Below, piece after piece: positions 1 through 5,326 of a DNA stretch of 5,326 nt. Position 1 is the stretch's first letter, and each line of letters opens with the position of its first letter. Origin of the DNA: Bacteroidia bacterium (GTDB lineage Bacteria > Bacteroidota > Bacteroidia > Cytophagales > Cyclobacteriaceae). The notes beneath the pieces are model-generated. The model made no database searches, had not been told where the DNA came from, and saw only the letters and a list, made by a program, of their open reading frames with translations. The stretch covers positions 1 through 5,326 of the forward strand of contig JAENVX010000232.1 of assembly GCA_016650355.1 (NCBI GenBank), in the 5' to 3' direction. The position numbers and the translations under genes were made by a program.

Positions 1-1600
1 ACTCTTATTTTTTCCTTATGTGGTTTTGGCACAGCAGACATGGCCAACGGAACTTCTCATCACTCCGGAAAAAACCAATTATCAAAAAACATCTACCCAT
101 TCCGAGGTGATGGCATTTCTGGATTTCATCAAAACAAAAAGCCCAAATATCCATATCATATCGATGGGCAAAAGTCTGGAAGGCAAGGACATTCCGGTTG
201 CTGTTTTATCACGGCCAGCTATTCGAACAAGTGAGGAGGCTAAAGCATCAGGGAAACCTGTAATTTATATTCAAGGAAACATTCATGCAGGTGAAGTGGA
301 AGGAAAGGAAGCAGTGATGATTTTGATGCGTGATATTTTGTTGGGAGGCAAGAACAATTTGTTGGATAACCAGATCATTCTCTTTGCCCCTATTTATAAT
401 ACCGACAGCAATGATAAAATGGAGAAAGGGATAAGACCATCTCAGGAGGATAGCCCTATGGAAGTTGGTCTGCGAGAAAATAGTCAGGGGCTAGATCTCA
501 ATCGCGATGCAATGAAGATGGAAGCCTTAGAAACGAATGGATTGTTCCAGAGTATCATCCTGCCGTGGGACCCACAACTTTTTGTTGACCTGCATACCAC
601 CAACGGCACATGGCATGCCTATTCACTTACCTGGGCACCCAGTTATCATTCATCGGGCGAGTATCCTCCATATGATTTTATCAACAACAAAATGTTGCCA
701 GAAATTTCTGAAAAGGTAAGGACAAAAAATAATCTGGATTTTGGTCCTTACGGGGACTATGACCTTACCGAAGGCTGGCCACTAAAAAATTTCTATACCT
801 ACAATCATCATCCAAGATATTTGGTAAATCAATTTGGATTGCGAAATCGGATGGCAATCCTCAGTGAATCTTTTGCCCATGAACGTTTTTACCAACGAAT
901 TTATTCTACCTATACTTTTGTCAATGAAATTCTGGAGTATTCAAATAATCATGCAAAGGAAATAGTTACAATCAACAAAGAGGCGGATGATCAAGCGATT
1001 CAGCAAGTTGTTGAGCAAGCGGGAAAAATTACAAAAGGGGTGAAATTCAAAATGGTTCCCCTTCAGAAGCTAAATGACTTTGTGACCTATGACTATATAA
1101 CTTCAATTAAGGAAGATGGAAGCTTGGAGTATTTCAGGACGGGTGAAATAGTAAAATATAATAATATTGATTACTTCGCAAAATTTGAATCGGAACAGGA
1201 AAGCACACTCCCCAATGGCTACGTTATTCCTGCTGAGTTTACTGCAATTGTGGAAAATCTAAAAAAACACGGTGTTAAGGTTGAGAAGCTTAACAAAACA
1301 AAATCCTTTGCTGGAGAGATTTTTACAATTGAGAAATTTGTGAGAGCAGATCGCGCGTTTCAAGGACATGCTATGGCAAAAGTGGAGGGCAAATTTTCAA
1401 CGGCAAAGCGCAAGTTTATGAAAGGAGATTATCTCGTAGACATGGCACAACCACTAACAAACCTTATTTTTTATTTGCTTGAGCCTCAGTCGGATGACGG
1501 TTTACTCACCTGGAATTTTTTTGATACCTATCTGGAAAAGAAAAATATTAGCAACCAGCCAGTAGAGTATCCCGTTTTTAAGTACATCCAAATTAATTAA
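1..1600 (+). CDS. Secreted M14-family zinc carboxypeptidase, 5' end cut by window edge
   Basis: Predicted exported metallopeptidase that trims peptides using one zinc ion. The frame is open to the left edge (first full codon at base 2). The codons before the first possible start, GTG at 20, read LLFFPY and run into VVLAQQ, which looks like the hydrophobic core and cleavage region of a signal peptide. The true start is therefore probably upstream of the window, and GTG 20 is only an internal codon. Numbering from GTG 20, the M14 hallmarks are intact and in order: zinc ligands H89 and E92 in HAGE, substrate-binding N161-R162 in DLNRD, third zinc ligand H192 in DLHTTNG, and probable catalytic glutamate E283 in AILSES. 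The C-terminal part (about 330-526) has no motif I recognise. The AIM24 gene starts 3 bases after the stop, suggesting one transcript. Peptide specificity cannot be read from sequence. The family call is firm. Confidence 0.92.
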   Translation, partial: LLFFPYVVLAQQTWPTELLITPEKTNYQKTSTHSEVMAFLDFIKTKSPNIHIISMGKSLEGKDIPVAVLSRPAIRTSEEAKASGKPVIYIQGNIHAGEVEGKEAVMILMRDILLGGKNNLLDNQIILFAPIYNTDSNDKMEKGIRPSQEDSPMEVGLRENSQGLDLNRDAMKMEALETNGLFQSIILPWDPQLFVDLHTTNGTWHAYSLTWAPSYHSSGEYPPYDFINNKMLPEISEKVRTKNNLDFGPYGDYDLTEGWPLKNFYTYNHHPRYLVNQFGLRNRMAILSESFAHERFYQRIYSTYTFVNEILEYSNNHAKEIVTINKEADDQAIQQVVEQAGKITKGVKFKMVPLQKLNDFVTYDYITSIKEDGSLEYFRTGEIVKYNNIDYFAKFESEQESTLPNGYVIPAEFTAIVENLKKHGVKVEKLNKTKSFAGEIFTIEKFVRADRAFQGHAMAKVEGKFSTAKRKFMKGDYLVDMAQPLTNLIFYLLEPQSDDGLLTWNFFDTYLEKKNISNQPVEYPVFKYIQIN

Positions 1601-1603
1601 GCC

Positions 1604-2377
1604 ATGCCTACATCACACGTAATCGATTATCAAATTAAGGGAGAAAGCATTCAGATTGTTGAAGTGGAACTTGATCCCATGGAAACAGTAATTGCTGAGG
1701 CAGGTGCCATGCTCTTTATGGATGATGGTATTTTGTTTGAAACAAAGATGGGTGATGGTTCTAATCCTAGCCAAAGTCTTTTTGATAAATTATTATCTGC
1801 CGGAAGCCGTGTATTGACAGGAGAGTCATTATTCATGACACACTTCACCAATCGAGGTAATAGAAAAGCAAAAGTTGGATTTTCTGCTCCTTATCCTGGT
1901 ACAGTAATACCCATTGACCTTGCTCAAATGCGTGGCAACGAAGTGATTGTTCAAAAAGATGGATTCTTATGTGCAGCTTATGGAACAAAACTCAGCATTG
2001 TATTTAATAGAAAAATCGGGTCTGGTTTGGTTGGTGGCGAAGGATTTATTTTACAGAAACTTCAAGGAGACGGATTAGCATTTGTTCATGCTGGAGGCAC
2101 ATTGATTGAGCGCACGTTAAATAATGAAACACTAAGGGTTGACACAGGCTGTGTTGTAGCAATGGAGTCGCATATAAATTTTGATGTTGAAACAACGGGG
2201 AGTTTAAAGTCAATGATCTTTGGTGGCGAAGGAATTTTTCTGGCCACGTTGAAGGGCACAGGAAAAGTTTGGTTGCAATCAATGCCAATTAGGAAGCTAG
2301 TCCAGGCGTTGGCACCCTATGGTGGAAACAGCAGAAAAGAAGCGAGCTCTATATTAGGCAGTTTTCTGGAGAGATAG
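1604..2377 (+). CDS. AIM24 / TIGR00266 family protein
   Basis: A 257-residue protein matching the bacterial AIM24 family (TIGR00266), related by name to yeast Aim24, a mitochondrial inner-membrane organisation factor. The bacterial function is unknown. The sequence is rich in glycine and beta-prone segments, with no signal peptide or membrane segment, so a cytosolic protein is likely. Two similar glycine-rich hairpin units are visible, GGEGFILQKLQGDG from residue 144 and GGEGIFLATLKGTG from residue 207, which points to an internal repeat of the beta fold. The early segment AEAGAMLFMDDGI (31-43) is also typical of the family. ATG 1604 follows the peptidase stop by 3 bases with no Shine-Dalgarno sequence, so translation may be coupled. 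A terminator hairpin lies 25 bases after the stop. I see no sign of truncation. Confidence 0.9.
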   Translation: MPTSHVIDYQIKGESIQIVEVELDPMETVIAEAGAMLFMDDGILFETKMGDGSNPSQSLFDKLLSAGSRVLTGESLFMTHFTNRGNRKAKVGFSAPYPGTVIPIDLAQMRGNEVIVQKDGFLCAAYGTKLSIVFNRKIGSGLVGGEGFILQKLQGDGLAFVHAGGTLIERTLNNETLRVDTGCVVAMESHINFDVETTGSLKSMIFGGEGIFLATLKGTGKVWLQSMPIRKLVQALAPYGGNSRKEASSILGSFLER

Positions 2378-2383
2378 TATTTC

Positions 2384-2959
2384 TCATTTAAATATATTTC
2401 GGGGTACCAACATGGGTACCTTTTTTTTGTACTCTAGATAGGTGTCACCAAATTTTTGAACGAGTTTCTTTTCCTCCAGGTTGATGCCAATAGCGAGGTA
2501 GACAAAAATACAGAGAACAGAAATTAATGTGGGCAGGTTAGGACTGAATAAAAAAAATCCTAAAACAATCAGTATTGTTCCAGAGTAGATTGGGTGTCGT
2601 ATTTTATTTAGTATTCCGTTTGTTGAGAAAGATTCGTCCTCTTGTTTGAACCCAAGAAAGGAACCTAGTTTGTACTGGCGAAATGCATCCTTAATCACAA
2701 AGACGCCAATCGCGGCAAGCATCAAACTGAAGTACCGCACAACTCCGTTGCTCTGAAAAAATGAAATTGCCGGAATGCTGCCATTCAAGAATAATAATCC
2801 CAATAGTCCTATGATGGATAGAATGTTGTAGACCAGGCGATAGAAATGAAATTTGGCTTTTAGTTTCTTTGAAAAATAGTCTTTAACAAATGCAGAAGCC
2901 ATCAGGCTGTGTATTGCAAAATAGACTGTCCAGGCTAGAATAAGAATTAAATAGGGCAC
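2384..2959 (-). CDS. Membrane methyltransferase, isoprenylcysteine methyltransferase (ICMT)/PEMT-like
   Basis: A 191-residue integral membrane protein of the ICMT / phospholipid methyltransferase superfamily, which also contains NnrU and MddA-type proteins. Members use S-adenosylmethionine to methylate small lipid-like or thiol substrates at the membrane. Hydrophobic segments lie at about 1-20, 42-60, 74-90 and 125-160. The C-terminal half holds the superfamily signature: RHPIYSGT (121-128), the glutamate pair in NLEEKKL (160-166), and YKKKVPMLVP near the end. The start is GTG at 2959. An in-frame stop at 2972-2974 with no ATG between rules out a longer form, and the first 20 residues (AWTVYFAIHSLMAS) fit the family's N-terminus, so a later ATG would cut conserved sequence. 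The gene converges on AIM24 with 6 bases between stops. The substrate cannot be predicted. Confidence 0.85.
   Translation of the reverse strand: MPYLILILAWTVYFAIHSLMASAFVKDYFSKKLKAKFHFYRLVYNILSIIGLLGLLFLNGSIPAISFFQSNGVVRYFSLMLAAIGVFVIKDAFRQYKLGSFLGFKQEDESFSTNGILNKIRHPIYSGTILIVLGFFLFSPNLPTLISVLCIFVYLAIGINLEEKKLVQKFGDTYLEYKKKVPMLVPRNIFK
2403..2428 (+). terminator. Intrinsic terminator for the M14-AIM24 transcript
   Basis: GGTACC (2403-2408), a 6-base loop AACATG (2409-2414), a second GGTACC (2415-2420) and then eight T (2421-2428). GGTACC is self-complementary, so the two copies form a 6-bp stem, extendable by G-U pairs at 2401-2402 with 2421-2422, followed by a U tract on the + strand. No U run follows the stem on the - strand, so it should act rightward only. 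It lies inside the last codons of the convergent methyltransferase gene. Confidence 0.7.
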
Positions 2960-3035
2960 GAGTAAAGATAACTAGTTGAGGTCAGTGACATATCATAAAG
3001 CTGTATTGAAATGCTTAATTTTAAAGGTTAGTGAT
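2960..3035. promoter_or_regulatory. Divergent intergenic region of methyltransferase and LKR-like gene
   Basis: This 76-base gap must hold start signals for both outward-facing genes. The only hints are imperfect Bacteroidota -7 elements: TAATTTTA at 3016-3023 on the + strand, and TATCTTTA just upstream of the GTG start on the - strand. Neither has a TTG-type upstream partner at the usual distance, so exact promoters are not called. I see no convincing operator palindrome. Confidence 0.35.
3023..3027 (+). promoter_or_regulatory. Shine-Dalgarno-like site that decides the LKR-like start
   Basis: AAAGG sits 8 bases before ATG 3036. It supports that ATG over the upstream TTG at 2976 and over the second ATG at 3042 (14 bases away). 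It is one of the few recognisable ribosome-binding sites in this window. Confidence 0.45.
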
Positions 3036-4259
3036 ATGCTTATGAATCCTATAAAAATTGGCCTAATCCGTGAAGGCAAAACACCTCCAGATAAACGTGT
3101 GGCGTTTGCACCCTTGCAGGCTGAGGAGATTGAACAGCGGTTCCCTCATGTAAAAATAATTTGCCAGGAAAGTGAAATTCGCTGTTTTAAAGATGCGGAA
3201 TACCAGGAGCTTGATATTGAAGTGAGGGCCGATGTAAGTGATTGTGATATTCTGATGGGGATCAAGGAAGTGCCGGTAGCGAATTTGGTCGCTGGTAAAA
3301 CCTATCTCTTCTTTTCTCATACCATGAAGAAACAGTCTTACAATCGTAAATTGTTACAAGAGGCGTTGAAGAAAAAGGTACGATTGATTGATTATGAAGC
3401 CTTGAAGGACAGTCAGGGTAATCGCATGGTGGCCTTTGGAAGATTTGCCGGGCTGGTTGGCGCTTACAATGGATTATGGGCATATGGAAAACGTTTTAAT
3501 TTGTTTACCCTTAAAAGAGCATTTGAATGTTTTGATATAAACGATCTTAAACTTGAGATACGAAAGGTAAAACTACCGGCCGTCAGAATTGTGCTTACGG
3601 GTGCAGGCCGCGTGGCCAAAGGGGCGATGGAAACATTAGATACGGCAGGTATACGCAAAGTAAATATTCTGGACTTCCTAACGCGAACGTTTGAGGAGCC
3701 TGTGTATGTTCAACTGAGCAGTGCAGATTACCATACTCGGAACGGTGGAGGACATTTTAACCGCGAAGAGTTTCATCTGCACCCTGAGAAGTATAGTTCT
3801 CACTTTTCGAAACTCACGAAGGTCGCTGACATTTTGCTAGCTGGGGCTTTCTGGAATCCGGCTGCGCCAAAGCTTTTCGCCCGACAAGATATGCTGGCTG
3901 CTGATTTTAAAATAAAAGTTGTCTCAGACATTACATGCGATATTGAAGGCTCCATACCTTGCACCAAACGCGCAAGCACGATTGTAGATCCAATTTATGA
4001 CTACGATCCAATCACGGATGCTGTCCATCCTCCCTTGAGCGATAATAAATTTATCACCGTAATGGCGGTTGACAATCTTCCCTGCGAATTGCCAAGAAGC
4101 TCTTCCGAGGAATTTGGTCGCGATCTTATCGATCGGATTCTAAAACCTTTATTACAAAATGACCCAGAAGGAGTTGTTGAACGTGGCACTATTGCAAACG
4201 GGGGCAAACTAACAAATTCATTTAAGTATTTGGAAGAGTATGTGAACGGAAGGGATTGA
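3036..4259 (+). CDS. Lysine-ketoglutarate reductase-like saccharopine dehydrogenase (LKR/LYS1 type)
   Basis: Predicted cytosolic NAD(P)-dependent enzyme linking lysine and 2-oxoglutarate to saccharopine, in the alanine dehydrogenase/PNT fold. It runs 407 residues from ATG 3036. The frame extends back to a TTG at 2976, but those 20 residues look non-homologous and AAAGG precedes ATG 3036. Recalled from memory, human AASS resembles it along most of its N-terminal reductase half. Shared parts are KTYLFFSHTMKKQ (88-100), VRLIDYEALKD, MVAFGRFAGLVGA (131-143), the dinucleotide loop LTGAGRVAKGA (187-197), HPEKYSSHF, LFARQD, and VDNLPCELP near the C-terminus. K77 and H95 match the catalytic Lys and His of yeast Lys1. 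The saccharopine-cleaving half of AASS is absent, so this is a stand-alone reductase. It may be annotated elsewhere as alanine dehydrogenase. The direction and cofactor used in the cell are inferred. DUF4286 follows 47 bases downstream. Confidence 0.85.
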   Translation: MLMNPIKIGLIREGKTPPDKRVAFAPLQAEEIEQRFPHVKIICQESEIRCFKDAEYQELDIEVRADVSDCDILMGIKEVPVANLVAGKTYLFFSHTMKKQSYNRKLLQEALKKKVRLIDYEALKDSQGNRMVAFGRFAGLVGAYNGLWAYGKRFNLFTLKRAFECFDINDLKLEIRKVKLPAVRIVLTGAGRVAKGAMETLDTAGIRKVNILDFLTRTFEEPVYVQLSSADYHTRNGGGHFNREEFHLHPEKYSSHFSKLTKVADILLAGAFWNPAAPKLFARQDMLAADFKIKVVSDITCDIEGSIPCTKRASTIVDPIYDYDPITDAVHPPLSDNKFITVMAVDNLPCELPRSSSEEFGRDLIDRILKPLLQNDPEGVVERGTIANGGKLTNSFKYLEEYVNGRD

Positions 4260-4278
4260 AATTGATATAAGATTTATA

Positions 4279-4295
4279 TTTTCTATTTTCTATTT
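4279..4295 (+). repeat. Short tandem repeat TTTTCTA x2 plus partial copy
   Basis: Two exact head-to-tail 7-base copies (4279-4285, 4286-4292) and TTT of a third lie in the AT-rich gap between the LKR-like gene and DUF4286. Just before them, ATATAA-GAT-TTATAT (4265-4279) can form a weak A-T-only hairpin. Hairpin plus T-rich tract could slow transcription, but the stem is too weak to call a terminator. Confidence 0.4.
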
Positions 4296-4306
4296 AAGTT
4301 TGATTA

Positions 4307-4612
4307 ATGCTGCTATACAACGAAACTATTGGGATTGACAAAGACATTGAAAAAGAGTGGCTTGAGTGGATGAACCAAGTCTACATCCCGGACATCATGG
4401 CAACCGAAGTATTTGTTGATTATAAGTTTTACAAAGTGTTGACACACGATGACGAAGGATCAGTTTCCTATTGTGTTCAATATTTTACGCCATCGATTGA
4501 GAAATTCAATCACTACTTAGCCGTGGTTGCCCCAAGCCTTGCAGAGAAGCATCACCAAAAATTTAAGGACAGGCATGTAGCCTTCAGAACGTTGTTGGAA
4601 GGCGTAGAATAA
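4307..4612 (+). CDS. DUF4286 family small protein
   Basis: A 101-residue protein that fits the DUF4286 family, common in Bacteroidota and of unknown function. Recognisable family segments are the opening LLYNETIGID (2-11), EWLEWMNQVYIPDIMAT (17-33), VQYF (57-60) and the C-terminal RHVAFRTLLEGV (89-100). It has no signal peptide or membrane segment. Alternating strands and two amphipathic stretches suggest a small alpha-beta barrel or ferredoxin-like fold, which is inference. No Shine-Dalgarno sequence precedes ATG 4307. TAAGTTTG at 4295-4302 matches the Bacteroidota -7 promoter element, but no -35-like partner is seen at the right distance. It lies 47 bases after the LKR-like gene on the same strand, so cotranscription is possible. 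Length is normal for the family. Confidence 0.82.
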   Translation: MLLYNETIGIDKDIEKEWLEWMNQVYIPDIMATEVFVDYKFYKVLTHDDEGSVSYCVQYFTPSIEKFNHYLAVVAPSLAEKHHQKFKDRHVAFRTLLEGVE

Positions 4613-4625
4613 ATCTAAACAGATT
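4612..4625. terminator. Weak hairpin between convergent DUF4286 and GNAT genes
   Basis: AATCT (4612-4616), loop AAAC, AGATT (4621-4625) forms a 5-bp AT-rich stem across the 11-base gap between the two stop codons. AGATTA (4621-4626) can instead pair with TAATCT (4644-4649), inside the GNAT gene. Neither strand has a clean U run after the stem, so bidirectional terminator activity is only a possibility. Confidence 0.2.
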
Positions 4626-5094
4626 ACTTTGGCAGAAGTCTTTTAATCTGATCTTCTTCAAGAGAGCAATTGAGCCACTCGCCATCAAGTTTGGCTCCGT
4701 ATTTATTATAGAACCTGATAGCAGGCTCATTCCAATCCAGCACTTGCCACATCATGCCAGAGCAATTTTCTTCCAGTGCTTTTTGCATGGTGCGATCAAA
4801 AAGTAATTTTCCAATACCACTTCCTCTTTCTTTTTCAGTAACGATGATGTCTTCCAGATAAAGCCGCTTTCCTTTCCAGGTGGAGTAACGCCAGTAATAG
4901 ATAGCGATGCCTATGATGCCCTTTTCATTCTCGGCTACAAAAAAACCATAGATAGCATTTGCACCAAAACCGTCTTGTTCCATCAGGGCAACTGTGTTAA
5001 TTACCTCCTGTGGTGCTTTTTCGTAGGTGGCTAGTTCTTCTATTAGTTCTAGTGCGCGTGGCAGATCTTTTTTTTCACCTTGTCGGATGATCAT
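4624..5094 (-). CDS. GNAT N-acetyltransferase, spermidine/diamine (SSAT) type
   Basis: A 156-residue GCN5-related acetyltransferase that moves acetyl from acetyl-CoA to a primary amine. It resembles the SSAT group (human SAT1/SAT2) over nearly its whole length. The shared features are LIEELATYEKAPQEV (17-31), DGFG (41-44), IAIYYWRYSTWKGKRLYLED (63-82), the acetyl-CoA loop ERGSGIGKLL (89-98), and WNEPAIRFYNKYGA (121-134), whose Y129 occupies the usual general-acid tyrosine position. Likely substrates are polyamines, diamines or lysine analogues such as thialysine. Specificity within this group is not reliable from sequence. The start is ATG at 5092-5094 with no Shine-Dalgarno sequence, and the N-terminus MIIRQGEKKDL is normal for the family. 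The gene converges on DUF4286 and lies 71 bases downstream of the GIY-YIG fragment on the same strand. Confidence 0.88.
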   Translation of the reverse strand: MIIRQGEKKDLPRALELIEELATYEKAPQEVINTVALMEQDGFGANAIYGFFVAENEKGIIGIAIYYWRYSTWKGKRLYLEDIIVTEKERGSGIGKLLFDRTMQKALEENCSGMMWQVLDWNEPAIRFYNKYGAKLDGEWLNCSLEEDQIKRLLPK

Positions 5095-5165
5095 GATTCG
5101 AAGTTGATAAATGGAAAAATAAAAAGCGACCGTTTAAGGAATTTTGTTTTATTTAAAAGTAGATA
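5095..5165. other. AT-rich gap between GIY-YIG fragment and GNAT gene
   Basis: These 71 bases presumably carry the GNAT promoter. On the - strand TATTTTTC resembles the Bacteroidota -7 element without a clear partner. AAATAAAA (5117-5124) and TTTTATTT (5147-5154) are inverted copies but lie in A/T-only sequence. If the GIY-YIG gene lost its 3' end by deletion, the junction would lie at or near the right end of this gap. Confidence 0.3.
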
Positions 5166-5326
5166 TTAGCTTGGAGTGTGCGCTTTTGTTTCGAAGACTT
5201 CGGTATGGATTACGGTCCAAGGTCTGAATTTGATAGTCCAACCTTTGGTAGCTAATTGATTGTGAGAAAGTAGCCGCGCTTCAAGATTGGAAGTAAAGCC
5301 TATGTAGATTTTATTAAAAGTTACCG
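5166..5326 (-). pseudogene. GIY-YIG endonuclease-like frame, 3' truncated, 5' end beyond window
   Basis: Reading leftward from the right edge, the first complete codon is at 5322-5324 and 52 residues follow before TAA at 5166-5168. The translation contains NKIYIGFTSNLEARLLSHN (residues 4-22), the YIG half of the GIY-YIG motif with the conserved Arg (R17) and a His (H21), then GWTIKFRPWTVIHTEVFETKA (29-49). This matches the short single-domain GIY-YIG proteins of roughly 80-100 residues common in Bacteroidota. In those proteins ETKA is followed by a segment of the form A..RE..LK, carrying the metal-binding catalytic glutamate, and a further helix. Here ETKA is followed by only HTPS and the stop. 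No other frame restores the lost part. About a dozen N-terminal residues lie beyond the edge. It is probably a decayed gene, though a shortened expressed protein cannot be excluded. Confidence 0.72.

Noticed and set aside
40..719. Short + strand frames (40-234 and 537-719) inside the M14 gene
   Set aside because: They overlap a peptidase with an intact active site in another frame and have no recognisable features.
1651..1851. 66-residue open frame on the - strand inside AIM24, and similar antisense frames at 2046-2288, 3063-3320, 3262-3483, 3464-3658 and 4001-4207
   Set aside because: All lie opposite well-supported genes, show no recognisable domain and are shadows of the coding strand.
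2403..2420. Twin GGTACC sites as a protein-binding operator or attachment site
   Set aside because: The following T8 tract and the position just after AIM24 fit a terminator better, and the sequence is explained by conserved Val-Pro codons.
2976..3035. TTG-initiated 20-residue N-terminal extension of the LKR-like protein
   Set aside because: The extension has no family resemblance, lies in the divergent promoter region, and AAAGG precedes ATG 3036 at good spacing.
5117..5154. Inverted repeat AAATAAAA / TTTTATTT
   Set aside because: It is made only of A and T in an AT-rich gap with a long spacer, so it is not a convincing terminator or operator.
5107..5165. Possible continuation of the GIY-YIG protein past its stop (in-frame LLLNKTKFLKRS resembles REKFLKS)
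   Set aside because: It is separated by a stop codon, lies too far from ETKA for the family spacing, lacks the RE pair and comes from A/T-rich low-complexity sequence, so chance is more likely.

Overview
The window looks like chromosomal DNA of a Bacteroidota bacterium, probably near Cytophagales or Chitinophagales. The basis is moderately AT-rich sequence, start codons mostly without a Shine-Dalgarno sequence, and the gene families present: a secreted M14 peptidase, AIM24, DUF4286 and a stand-alone lysine-ketoglutarate-reductase-like enzyme. This is a judgement from memory of family distributions. No rRNA or other phylogenetic marker is present.

Layout. A secreted zinc carboxypeptidase (M14) enters from the left edge with its 5' end cut off. 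It is followed after 3 bases by an AIM24-family gene, and the two probably form one transcript. That transcript meets a convergent gene for a small membrane methyltransferase of the isoprenylcysteine/PEMT type. A good intrinsic-terminator hairpin for the rightward transcript lies inside the 3' coding end of that methyltransferase. A divergent intergenic region of about 76 bases (2960-3035) separates the methyltransferase from a rightward gene that resembles the lysine-ketoglutarate reductase half of the animal and plant enzyme AASS/LKR-SDH. A small DUF4286 gene follows on the same strand. A convergent GNAT acetyltransferase of the spermidine/diamine (SSAT) type comes next. At the right edge a leftward GIY-YIG endonuclease-like reading frame enters the window and stops before the part of the fold that should carry the catalytic glutamate.

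How the genes relate. The clearest metabolic assignment is lysine plus 2-oxoglutarate to and from saccharopine. No saccharopine dehydrogenase (glutamate-forming) partner is visible in the window. The remaining genes are single-protein functions (peptide cleavage, membrane methylation, amine acetylation, unknown roles) that do not form an obvious pathway. I see no CRISPR array, insertion sequence, tRNA, rRNA, phage or defence cassette, and no stretch over 300 bases without a gene. The window is mostly ordinary. The points most worth a second look are the truncated GIY-YIG frame, the terminator embedded in coding sequence, and the stand-alone LKR-like enzyme.
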